64,000 bases of DNA, taken from Haloarcula rara. Its GTDB lineage: Archaea > Halobacteriota > Halobacteria > Halobacteriales > Haloarculaceae. The stretch is from contig NZ_CP119786.1 in assembly GCF_029338235.1 (NCBI RefSeq), positions 183,601-247,600 on the forward strand. The letters are read 5' to 3'. The notes beneath the pieces were generated by a model. That model did not search any database, was not told the DNA's origin, and worked only from the letters and a program-made list of their open reading frames with translations. Positions within the stretch are counted from its first letter, which is position 1, and every line of letters begins with the position of its first letter. Positions 42,623 to 50,777 of this stretch are shown here, piece after piece. A program made the position numbers and the translations under genes.

Positions 42623-43594
42623 ATGAGTACTGACAGCGACAGCGATTCCGGTTCGAACAGTTGCAAAGCGCCCGACTCCGACGGGGAAGTCGCGGAAGAG
42701 ATAGCGATCGTCGCCTTCGAGCGAAAGCTGGACACCGCCGAGGACATCGTCGACGGCATCGGCGACCGCTACGAGTCCGTCGATATTCTGGAGTACCACG
42801 GCGACGTCTTCGAGGAGCACTGGGGCGAGTACGACTGCTTTATCGGGCTGATGGCAAGCGGCATCGCGATGCGGAAGACGGCCCACCTGCTCGACGACAA
42901 GTGGGACGACCCCGCAATCTGTGTCGTCGACGAAGAGCTCACGTGGGCCATCCCCATCACCGGCGGGCACCACGGCGCGAACCAGGTGGCCGACGACCTC
43001 GCCAGTATGGGCGCGGTGCCGGCGATGACCACCGCCAGCGAGGCCGCCGGCAAGCAGGGCGTCGAGAAGCAGGCAAAAGCGCTGGACGCCCACGTCGTCA
43101 ACGGCGACTCGACGGTGGCGACCAACCTCGCCGTGCTGGACGACGAACTCGGGCCAATCGAACGCCTCGACGGCCCGAAAGCGGTCCTGGTCGACGACAC
43201 CGTCAGCGTGCTCAAACGGAACGGCGACGACGGCGTCGTGCTGGGCTGTGGTTCGGTGGCAGGCGCCGACGTCGAGCAGTTCCACGCCGCCTGGGACGCG
43301 GCCCTCGAAAAGGCGGGACTGGACCGCTCGGATGTGGAGTTCGTCGCGACCGGGACCCGCAAAGCCGACGAGGCGGGGATGCTCGAAGCCGCCGAAGCGT
43401 GGGGGCTGGGCGTCGTCGCCTTCGAGAAAGCGACCCTGGAAGGGTTCGAGGGCCCCACCCCATCTCGGTCGAAGGAGCTCATCGGCTGGCCGGGCATCGC
43501 CGAGGCCAGTGCCATCGCCGGCGGCCGCGAGCACGACCTGCTGGCCGAGAAGACCAGATACGACGAGGCCGTGACGGTGGCTATCGGGCGATAG
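42623..43594 (+). CDS. cbiG: cobalt-precorrin-5A hydrolase
   Basis: The 323-residue protein starts with a Ser/Asp/Cys-rich extension ('MSTDSDSDSGSNSCKAPDSD') followed by the CbiG core: 'FIGLMASGIAMRKTAHLLDD', 'CVVDEELTWAIPITGGHHGA' and the C-terminal 'VEFVATGTRKADEAGMLEAA'. It opens the delta-lactone and releases a two-carbon fragment. It is separated from cbiF by 414 bases. Last cbi gene before the insertion. Confidence 0.92.
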   Translation: MSTDSDSDSGSNSCKAPDSDGEVAEEIAIVAFERKLDTAEDIVDGIGDRYESVDILEYHGDVFEEHWGEYDCFIGLMASGIAMRKTAHLLDDKWDDPAICVVDEELTWAIPITGGHHGANQVADDLASMGAVPAMTTASEAAGKQGVEKQAKALDAHVVNGDSTVATNLAVLDDELGPIERLDGPKAVLVDDTVSVLKRNGDDGVVLGCGSVAGADVEQFHAAWDAALEKAGLDRSDVEFVATGTRKADEAGMLEAAEAWGLGVVAFEKATLEGFEGPTPSRSKELIGWPGIAEASAIAGGREHDLLAEKTRYDEAVTVAIGR

Positions 43595-43680
43595 CCCGGC
43601 CGGCGACGCTGCTAGTCGGGTGCCACGGGCGGAGCCGTATTCCGGACCGTCCTCAAATTATAGAAAGTGCGAGGCGAAAA

Positions 43681-43756
43681 CCCACGGCTTTAGCCGTCCC
43701 CAGAACGCTCCGCGTTCTGGTGGGCTGCACAAGAGCGTCGCTCTTGTGAACGTGGG
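43681..43756 (+). other. left-end structured region with nested hairpins
   Basis: CCCACG (43681-43686) pairs with CGTGGG (43751-43756) and encloses three hairpins: GGC/GCC (43686-43695), CCAGAACGC/GCGTTCTGG (43700-43720) and CACAAGAGC/GCTCTTGTG (43728-43748). The result is a cloverleaf-like fold upstream of tnpB. Confidence 0.6.
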
Positions 43757-43843
43757 ATGAAGCCGACAACTGGGAACCAAACCACGTGACGGTAGCATAC
43801 TGACTCCCCGATATTTAAGAAAAATCAGACCGACAAATAAGAT

Positions 43844-45097
43844 ATGGAGGTGCGGCGCACTGTCACCGTTGCACTCGACGTGGACAGCGACGCCGCCGCA
43901 CTTCTGGAAGACACCGTCGACACGTTTCTATGGTCAGTGCAGTACGTCGTCGACCACGCTTTCGACGGGGAGTACGTCACAACCAGCAAGACCACGCTGG
44001 ACGAGGAAACCTACGACGACGTGCGCGAAGCCACGGACGGGTTCAACGGTGGACTGGTGCAAGCTGCTCGGAACAAGGCCGCCGAAGCCTGCAAAAGCGT
44101 CGTTGCCAGCTGGAAAAATGGCAAGAAAGCGTCGAAACCTCACTTCAGTAGTCCGCACGTCGTCTACGACAAGCGTACTGCGACGTTCCACGACGACCAC
44201 GTGAGTCTCGCCACCACAGAGGGCCGCATCGAAGCCGAGTATGTCTTACCCGACGAGGAGAGCAACACACCGCACTCCAAGTACCTCTTCTCAGTCGAGT
44301 ACGAGACGACGGGTGCGGAACTGCACTCCAGTGACGGCGACTGGATGCTTCACATCCACTGCAAGAAGGACGTGGAGTCCGACACGTCGGAACAGGCAAC
44401 CACCGAGAACGGAACGGTTCTCGGGGTTGACCTCGGCGTGAACACCCTCGCCGTCACCTCAACGGGCACGTTCTGGACTGGTGACGAGTTCAACCACTGG
44501 CGGCGCGAGTACGAGAAACGGCGTGGTGACCTCCAGCAGTGCGGGACGCGCTGGGCACACGAGAACATCCAATCTGTCGGTCGAAAAGAAGACGGCCGGT
44601 TCAAACTGATGCTGCATCGCATCAGCAACGAACTCGTCGCGGAAGCCCGCGAGAGCGGGTGTTCGGTCATCGCGTTCGAGGATTTGACCGACATCCGCGA
44701 GCGAACTGGTGCGTCGTGGGGACACAAATGGGCGTTCGACCGCCTGTACGAGTACGTCGAATACAAAGCCGAAGCATACGGTATTGTGGTGGTGCAGGTC
44801 GATCCGAAGAACACGAGTCGGCGGTGCTCGCACTGTGGGTTTACTCATCCAGACAACCGGGATGGCGACGCGTTCGAGTGCCTCGACTGTGGCTACGAGA
44901 ACCACGCGGACTACAACGCTGCGAAGAACATCGGTTTGCGGTATCTCCGTCGCACCCAAACTGGCGGCGACGGAGGCGCACCCTTGGGCGTGCGCCTAAA
45001 CAGCGGGATAGTGAACGTGAACGGAGGCTATTCTCCTGCCTCAACTGAGGCCAGAACGGGAGTCCACGCTGAATCCCACGGCTTTAGCCGTGGGTAG
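43844..45097 (+). CDS. tnpB: TnpB, RNA-guided nuclease of IS605-type element
   Basis: The 417-residue protein has a RuvC-like site with Asp in '[19 protein letters not shown]', Glu in '[17 protein letters not shown]' and Asp in '[18 protein letters not shown]', plus a zinc finger '[19 protein letters not shown]' with following 'CG'. All catalytic acids are present, so it may be active. The last eight codons (ESHGFSRG) are encoded by the right-end hairpin, so the guide RNA (omega RNA) is expected to overlap the gene's 3' end. Confidence 0.94.
   Translation: MEVRRTVTVALDVDSDAAALLEDTVDTFLWSVQYVVDHAFDGEYVTTSKTTLDEETYDDVREATDGFNGGLVQAARNKAAEACKSVVASWKNGKKASKPHFSSPHVVYDKRTATFHDDHVSLATTEGRIEAEYVLPDEESNTPHSKYLFSVEYETTGAELHSSDGDWMLHIHCKKDVESDTSEQATTENGTVLGVDLGVNTLAVTSTGTFWTGDEFNHWRREYEKRRGDLQQCGTRWAHENIQSVGRKEDGRFKLMLHRISNELVAEARESGCSVIAFEDLTDIRERTGASWGHKWAFDRLYEYVEYKAEAYGIVVVQVDPKNTSRRCSHCGFTHPDNRDGDAFECLDCGYENHADYNAAKNIGLRYLRRTQTGGDGGAPLGVRLNSGIVNVNGGYSPASTEARTGVHAESHGFSRG
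45075..45094 (+). repeat. right-end hairpin of the TnpB element
   Basis: CCCACGGC-TTTA-GCCGTGGG is a perfect 8-bp stem with a four-base loop, overlapping the tnpB stop region. This is the expected right end and part of the guide-RNA scaffold. Confidence 0.8.
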
Positions 45098-45170
45098 CTC
45101 AATCGAGCGCTAAATCAAGATATAAATATTAATCCAGGTGTAAACATAGGTAATAACGACGGTGATAGAT

Positions 45171-45448
45171 ATGTCTCGGGTCCTTCAGTTCATCGACGAA
45201 CACGGTGACCTCATCATCAAGCTGGAAATGTGTCTGTTCGGTGTGGGTTTCCTGATACTTTACGTGTTCGGTGAAGAACGGCGGGGAGTCTCGAATGGTC
45301 GTATGCAGAGATACTCGGGCTCGGGGGACTCGTTGCCCGGCCAGTGTCTCTCTCGATGCGTATCATGGGCGTCGCGTTCCTGCTATTGGTGGTAACGTTG
45401 GTCTTGTCGGGGCTGGCCGGGGGAGACGACGAGACCGAGAAGTCCTGA
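45171..45448 (+). pseudogene. two-helix membrane protein with one frameshift
   Basis: From ATG 45171 ('MSRVLQFIDEHGDLIIKLEM') the frame passes one hydrophobic helix to about 45285 and continues in the next frame ('SLEWSYAEILGLGGLVARPV', 'GVAFLLLVVTLVLSGLAGG') to TGA 45446-45448. The break is in a G4 run (45285-45288). An AT-rich promoter-like stretch is at 45118-45131. It ends eight bases from the stop of the convergent toxin-like gene, so it is a candidate membrane immunity protein; this is inference. Confidence 0.6.
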
Positions 45449-45455
45449 ACTGGTT

Positions 45456-47335
45456 TCAGGGTAGCGGGTCGGGGTCGGTGACGACCTCGTCGCCGTTCCA
45501 CCGTTTGACCGCTGGTCCGCTCTGTGGATAGGCACCGATAATCCACCCTCTGGTGGGGTTGATGACTACTTTCATCTGTGTGATGCCGTAGTCGAATCCG
45601 TCCGCTGTCGGGTCGTAGGTAATCTCCTCGGATATCTCCGAGATGACGTTGTACGGATACGCACGCTCCGATGGATACCGTGAACGCCGGTACTGCTCGA
45701 ACTCGGACTGTATCGCGGCGCCGATGAGTAGACTGACTTCCGTTTCGGACATCCGGTTCGGGAGTGACACGGACGGTCTGCACTCGCCGGCGGGTATCGT
45801 CGCTCCCGTCGGGAAGAAACTCGATATCCGGTCGCGACCGCGCGTCCCGGTCACGTACCGCTCCCTGATGTACGCGTACCGGTTCTCGACCATCAGATAG
45901 AAGTATCTATCCGCGGCAACCACTTCGAGGGCCACGTCCTCGGGGTCGACCGTATCGGGGAACGCCCTTATAAATCTGACTGCGTCATCTACGTTAGAGG
46001 CTTTATCCAGTACGTACGCACCGTATTTGGTGCGTCTCACCGCTGACCTGAGCTGTTGCTCGGGTAGGTTGTCCAGGATGCCCGCCTCGTCGAGGACCTT
46101 TATCAACCACCTGTGCTTGTCCGGGTTCCGTCTGAGGAAATTTCGGATTTTACTGACCGCTCTGGACGCGTCGCCGGGACCCGGAACGATCCCGGCAGCG
46201 GAGAGCGCGACTCCGATTGGGTTCCCTTGCCTGATGTTTGCGGCCAGGTCCCGAAGGTCGGCGCTGTTCCGAGGTAGGGAATTGACGCGCCCAATATATG
46301 TCCCGCGACGTACGGCGGTGTATCGCTGTAGGGTGATTCCCAGATACCGCCGTCGGCTCCGGTGTCACCCCGGATGACGCCGTCCCGAAACGCGGCGGCG
46401 CGTTCACTGTCAGAGAGGCGGTTGGGTTCGTACGGCTCGAGCGGGTCGAAATCCTCGTGGTCGGCGAATTCGTCACCGTCGGTGTTCGATGCCAGGGGAT
46501 CGACACCCAGCGCACGCTCGGTGTAATCGCTCAGCCCGGAGCCGGAGCTGTCCAGTAGGGTCGGGTCACTGTTCATCAGATAGTACTGGGCATCGTTGTC
46601 AGGGTGCGTGACAAACTGGTCGACGAGTATCTCCTCACCGTCTTCGAGTCCGTCGCCGTCAGTGTCGGGGTCGAGCGGGTCCGTTTCGACGGTCCGCCCA
46701 TTCCCGAGTGGGATGCCGTTGAGTTCGATCGAATCAGGAAGCCCATCACCATCAGTGTCGGAGTAATTCTCGACGACGGTTCCGACCTCGACGCTGTCGA
46801 TTTTCAGTGTCGTGCCGCCCCCGGCGCCGAACGAACACGCAGTCCCATCGTTGAAAAAGACAGGACGGGGTTTCACCTCGAAGACGACGGTGACCACACC
46901 ATCGACCGACGCCTCTGCTGTGACCGACCCGCTCGCTTCTCCCGTGGCCTCGGGTTCGAACCCCGTCCCAGTTGTCGAGTCGCGAACGATATCCCGATTA
47001 GCTTCGTCCCCGTCTTCGAGGATGTAAACGTCAGTGTGGTGCACGTTGTCCTCCTGACCGAACGGGACACGCTCGAAGTCGAATCGGACGTGGACATCGC
47101 CGGTGAACTCGCCTATCGTCTGAAATGCGACGGCCTGGTAACAGCCGTGGGCCTCCAGCTGTAACTGCTGGTTCGCAACCGAGACGTCTCCGTAGTGGTT
47201 GATGGGGTCGAACACGCCATGGCGTGGTCCAACCTCTCCCTGGTTCGGGTCCCAGGCACCAAGTTCGTTGTCAAAGAAGTTATCTCTGAGAAACGGTACC
47301 TCGACAGCGTCTGGCGTCTGGTCGTTGCAAGGCAT
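45456..47335 (-). pseudogene. polymorphic-toxin-like protein (TSP3 repeats, pre-toxin segment, C-terminal nuclease-like domain), one frameshift
   Basis: Reading 47335 to about 46304 then the next frame to 45456 gives about 626 residues. Residues 1-190 are a beta-rich domain; 190-235 hold two Ca-binding TSP3-type motifs ('DTDGDGLPDSIE', 'DPDTDGDGLEDGEE'); about 308-420 match the pre-toxin style of bacterial polymorphic toxins ('AAAFRDGVIRGDTG', 'LRDLAANIRQGNPIGVALSA', 'GIVPGPGDASRAVSKIRNFL'). The end 'ITQMKVVINPTRGWIIGAYP' resembles BECR-fold nuclease toxins. There is no signal peptide. The break is at a GGG run near 46304. Last gene of a three-gene operon. Confidence 0.65.
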
Positions 47336-48288
47336 CAGTTCTCACCTCTCCGGTAACTGCCTAGTCGACTCGCTTCCGGTGTCGTCGTCAGTGGCTCTCC
47401 GTCCGCATCGAGTGGAATCGGTGCCGTTGAACGCAGCTTTTCCTCCCACTGGTCGGGGTCGAAAACCGCGTACAGGCCACTGGTTTCGAACTCTGCGCGT
47501 ACAGTCTCCGCATCCGTATCGACGGTCGAGTCGAGTGCGACGAACGTCTGGTACGCTGGGTCGTACCGATGGATACGCAACGATTCCTCCTCGCCGGCGA
47601 CGTCGGAATTGTCGTAGCCGACTTCGAGTTCGCCCGTCTCGATATCCCGCTCGTTCCAGACGTGGATGATGTCGCTTGCAGCTGTGGTGTCGATTGCGTC
47701 CGTCTCGAACGCTGGCGGTTGCTCTTTCTCGACACCGAGTAGCTGTGGATTGATTCCCTCCCCGGTCACCGAAACCCGGGCATCTCCCGAGTCCGATTCG
47801 AGGGTGGCCGTGTTCTGCTCGTCCGGTGGATACTCGCGTTCTTCCGGCGGTTCGACACCGAGGTCGTCGTATCGTTCCTCGATTTCACTTTCCGGGACAG
47901 AAAATGGTTCGAGCCGGATTTCACCCAGTGCATCGGTGTCCGCACCGACTGTGACGACCTCCTCTTCGTACTGTGATGCGACGATTCTGATGGACCCACC
48001 TGCGGTCGGGGAAGCAATCATAAACGTCCCATCCTCGCCGGCCGACGCGAACGCTGTTCCGTCAGTGGTCTCTGACTCGACGACCGCCCACGGGAGCGGG
48101 TCACCTGTATCGTCCCCAACTATCTGTCCAGTGACCTCACTATCCTCGGGTGGGTCTGGATCCGAATCAGTTTCGCTCCCGGCTATCTCCTGGAGTGCCT
48201 CGTCGAATTCGTGTCTGACCTGTTCGTTCTCGAAGACCTCCTCCGGTGGTTCCTCCAGCAGTGCAGCCAGCAACTCGGTATCGCTCAT
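47335..48288 (-). CDS. acidic protein with carboxypeptidase-regulatory-like beta domain
   Basis: The 317-residue protein has an acidic helical start ('MSDTELLAALLEEPPEEVFE'), a beta-sandwich of CarboxypepD-reg type (about 50-130: 'EVTGQIVGDDTGDPLPWAVV', 'GEDGTFMIASPTAGGSIRIV') and a second beta-rich part ('HRYDPAYQTFVALDSTVDTD'). No signal peptide. Its start overlaps the DUF1102 gene by four bases and its stop shares one base with the toxin-like gene start (TGATG), so all three are one operon. Possibly a carrier or adaptor; function unknown. Confidence 0.7.
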   Translation of the reverse strand: MSDTELLAALLEEPPEEVFENEQVRHEFDEALQEIAGSETDSDPDPPEDSEVTGQIVGDDTGDPLPWAVVESETTDGTAFASAGEDGTFMIASPTAGGSIRIVASQYEEEVVTVGADTDALGEIRLEPFSVPESEIEERYDDLGVEPPEEREYPPDEQNTATLESDSGDARVSVTGEGINPQLLGVEKEQPPAFETDAIDTTAASDIIHVWNERDIETGELEVGYDNSDVAGEEESLRIHRYDPAYQTFVALDSTVDTDAETVRAEFETSGLYAVFDPDQWEEKLRSTAPIPLDADGEPLTTTPEASRLGSYRRGEN

Positions 48289-48809
48289 CGTGACACCTCC
48301 GCGCGAACAGTGACTGTCTCGGAAACCGACGGTGGATCGATAGACCCGTCCGCTGTTGCAGCGATACCGAACACCTGATGGGAACCGACGGGGACTGAGA
48401 CTGGCGACGTCGGGTCCCTGTCTTGCGGAATGATTCCGATTGCGAGGTCCGTGTCGGGAAACACAACCGGATCAATCCGCAGTTCGATATCCTCTGTGCC
48501 CTGGTTTCCAACAGTGAACACATCGGTAATGACTGTCGTCGCCTGTGCGTTGAGCCCGCCACCGTCCACGCTCTCGTTGTTTTCGCTTATGGTCAACTGT
48601 AGCTCTCCGTGCTGTGTTTCGGTCGCGTAGTCTCCGTTTCCCGCCGGACCGGAGACCGGAGATAGCCGGACAAATGCCTCCGCATCACCGGTCACATCGA
48701 CGACAACGTTCCGGTCCGCTTCGACGCCCGAAAACGCTCCCGTTCCGAGCACGGCAACGCCTGTACTCGCTGTTATCCCCGTTCCGAGAAGAAATGTTCG
48801 TCGTTTCAT
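48285..48809 (-). CDS. Tat-exported DUF1102-type protein
   Basis: The 174-residue protein starts with a Tat signal 'MKRRTFLLGTGITASTGVAV', followed by 'LGTGAFSGVEADRNVVVDVT', the typical DUF1102 start. The rest is a beta-sandwich with 'ITDVFTVGNQGTEDIELRID'. Relatives are haloarchaeal exported surface proteins of unknown function. First gene of the three-gene operon with the toxin-like protein. Confidence 0.82.
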   Translation of the reverse strand: MKRRTFLLGTGITASTGVAVLGTGAFSGVEADRNVVVDVTGDAEAFVRLSPVSGPAGNGDYATETQHGELQLTISENNESVDGGGLNAQATTVITDVFTVGNQGTEDIELRIDPVVFPDTDLAIGIIPQDRDPTSPVSVPVGSHQVFGIAATADGSIDPPSVSETVTVRAEVSR

Positions 48810-49023
48810 TGGATCACCTCCCAGGCCCAGCGGCAGAATCGAACTGCCGTGTAGACTGATTCAGTCCGGACACCAGTCTGGGTATCATCAAGCATTGGCT
48901 GCACGTTTCTGTGCGACGGTCTCGGCCCCCCTCGGAACGTACCTGCTGCTCACACCATTCGGATAGCCTAACTCGCATGGTGGCCACGTTCCGGTGGACC
49001 GAGAGCCCGCTCATGCTCCAGCC

Positions 49024-49587
49024 CTAGTCCTGGACGTACGCGTTGATCGTCACCGAGCCGTCGAACGATTCGAGGCTGCTGAGATCGTTCTCCAGCCCCT
49101 GGAATCGCACACCAACGCGAGTGAGTGCCTTACCCGGTGACACACGAGGGAGGCCTCCGGTCTCCCCACCGACCGATTCCTGGTTCAGTGAGAGGCCGCC
49201 TGACGGGACGATGTCGTCCTCGGCTGCGTAGAAACTCATCCCGTCCGGGGTGTCCGTAATGCCGACAACGACCTCCTGGGTGCCCTGGTTTCGGATTTCG
49301 AAGAGGTCGTCGATGACAGTGTCTGCGTTCCGGTTCAGTCCCTGTCCGCCTGCTTCCGTCTCGGTAAAATCGAGACTGAGTGTTCCGGTCGTCTCATCTA
49401 CCTCGACGTATTCCTCACTGTTTGGGGTCTCCTTCGGGACGAGAGCGAGTAACGCATCTGTGTCGTCAGCGACAGAAACGTCCAGAGTACGTTTCGCCTC
49501 GACACTGGTGAACGCGCCTGTCCCGATAGCTGCCGTACCGGCGGCGGTGAACGCTCCGGTTCCGATGATGAACTTGCGTCGGTTCAT
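49024..49587 (-). CDS. second Tat-exported DUF1102-type protein
   Basis: The 187-residue paralogue starts 'MNRRKFIIGTGAFTAAGTAA' and keeps 'GTGAFTSVEAKRTLDVSVAD' and 'IDDLFEIRNQGTQEVVVGIT'. It is 214 bases upstream of the other DUF1102 gene on the same strand and may be transcribed separately. AT-rich sequence at 49645-49670 is probably its promoter. ATG 49587 is chosen because it begins the Tat signal; an ATG nine bases upstream is possible. Confidence 0.83.
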   Translation of the reverse strand: MNRRKFIIGTGAFTAAGTAAIGTGAFTSVEAKRTLDVSVADDTDALLALVPKETPNSEEYVEVDETTGTLSLDFTETEAGGQGLNRNADTVIDDLFEIRNQGTQEVVVGITDTPDGMSFYAAEDDIVPSGGLSLNQESVGGETGGLPRVSPGKALTRVGVRFQGLENDLSSLESFDGSVTINAYVQD

Positions 49588-50282
49588 GTCTCTCACTTCA
49601 GTTTGCTCGTTCGCACGTGCCCAGGTGGGACGCGCTTGGTTCCGGTATAGATTTTATTAGTATTGTAAATTCCTATTCGAAAGGAAGTCTATCTCCGTTT
49701 GAACGGTTTTATGCTACGCCAGAGAGTGCTTCAAAGACATATTGAAGAGCGATGTCCGCGATAGTAGCTCCGCGACGGTGGGACGAAATTGTCACCACGG
49801 ACCGGATTTCGGTACAACTAGAGCGTGTTCTCGGTCAACGAACACACTCAGCACTGATTCCCGGTCAGCTATCGATGCCATCCAGTTACCGTCGTGTTCC
49901 GGCTCGGTCGTGCGGCGACAGCCCGGTTTCCGGAACGGGAACTGCTGATCGCCGTGCAACGTTACACGGGTTGCAAGGGGGAGACGGGGGTTCCGCTGAA
50001 AACAGGCGCTAAGCACCTCTGGAGGGTTCGTTCGAATCTTTGCCTCGTGGTCTCGATTTCCGGGTGGCCCCGAGTCAGGGCGCCTGCACTGACTGTAGAC
50101 GCCGCTATCGCCCTCCCAAGCCCACGCAAAAGACCCGTCGGGACCACGACGACACCGTTCTCCCGTGATGATTTCCCCATACTGCCCGTCTCACTCTCCT
50201 CGCCACTCTGTTTGTCACGAAAACAGAGGTGTGGCTCCCCTCCAGAAGCGGGCTATCTGAGCGGAACGATTGCTATCGGACT
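49588..50282. other. gene-poor stretch of the island
   Basis: It contains the AT-rich promoter region of the DUF1102 gene (49645-49670). A minus-strand frame at 49962-50180 ('MGKSSRENGVVVVPTGLLRG') has some protein-like character but no family, so it is not called. Base composition appears lower in GC than the flanking cbi genes. It may hold decayed genes. Confidence 0.4.
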
Positions 50283-50480
50283 TCACGAATCCGTCTTCCG
50301 TTCCCCGCTCCGGGCCAGTCGTTTCACGGGGAGTAACGATACTTCGACAAATATATGCAGTGCTGCAAACCCGGCGAGCAGTTGTAGGTCGGTGTAGATC
50401 GTCGTATTCAGAAGTCCGGTAGCCCAGAGCGTATAAAATATCCCGATGGTAACGAGTATCTCCGGTCTTTTCCGGGACAT
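50283..50480 (-). CDS. 65-residue two-helix membrane protein
   Basis: The protein ('MSRKRPEILVTIGIFYTLWA') has two hydrophobic helices and a basic C-terminus ('LLPVKRLARSGERKTDS'). Minus-strand AT-rich sequence (50482-50515) precedes it closely. It resembles in size and layout the two-helix protein at 45171. No family recognised. Confidence 0.6.
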   Translation of the reverse strand: MSRKRPEILVTIGIFYTLWATGLLNTTIYTDLQLLAGFAALHIFVEVSLLPVKRLARSGERKTDS

Positions 50481-50671
50481 ATATTGAAACAAAATATCCG
50501 AAATATAAATTCGTGACGGCGTCTCTTTCTCTCCGATTCGAAGGCAAACTCGACACCCCGTTGCCACGCTGTGCCGATGTCAGGATAGTCGTTCACGACA
50601 GCCCTACGCGTTGAAGCGATTCTGTGACGAGAGTGGCCCCCCAACAGCCCTGACGCACGAAGAAAACCAGC

Positions 50672-50703
50672 TTGGTGTAATACAAACAAAATTGTTTTAT
50701 GCG
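50672..50703 (+). promoter_or_regulatory. cbi promoter/operator, copy 2
   Basis: 29 of 32 bases match the copy before cbiT, including GTAATACAA, ACAA-N6-TTGT and TTTTATGCG. It ends 21 bases before the ATG at 50724, the same spacing as in copy 1. This identifies 50724, not 50774, as the likely first codon of the mRNA. Confidence 0.75.
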
Positions 50704-50723
50704 AAAGCTCCGTTGTAGACGCT

Positions 50724-50777
50724 ATGTCTCATAGCACTGCCCCTGGACCGCCTGCCGACCTCGGCGGTGACCGATGA
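50724..50777 (+). CDS. 17-codon leader ORF before cbiH1
   Basis: ATG 50724 opens MSHSTAPGPPADLGGDR and stops at TGA 50775-50777, overlapping the cbiH1 start by ATGA. Promoter spacing predicts that the mRNA begins at this ATG, so cbiH1 would be translated by coupling to this leader. Whether the peptide has a function is unknown. Confidence 0.55.
   Translation: MSHSTAPGPPADLGGDR

Larger units (their letters stand above)
43678..45100 (+). mobile_element. IS200/IS605-group element with tnpB only (IS1341 type)
   Basis: The element carries tnpB without tnpA. Its ends share CCCACGGCTTTAGCCG: left at 43681-43696 and right hairpin at 45075-45094. Exact boundaries and the insertion tetranucleotide were not determined. 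It lies at the left edge of the 7 kb insertion that separates the two cbi operons. Confidence 0.85.

Noticed and set aside
49752..50012. Plus-strand frame in the island
   Set aside because: Composition is not haloarchaeal-protein-like (Arg/Ser-rich end) and it overlaps no recognisable domain.
49962..50180. 72-codon minus-strand frame
   Set aside because: Some protein-like character but no family, promoter or conserved start; left uncalled.
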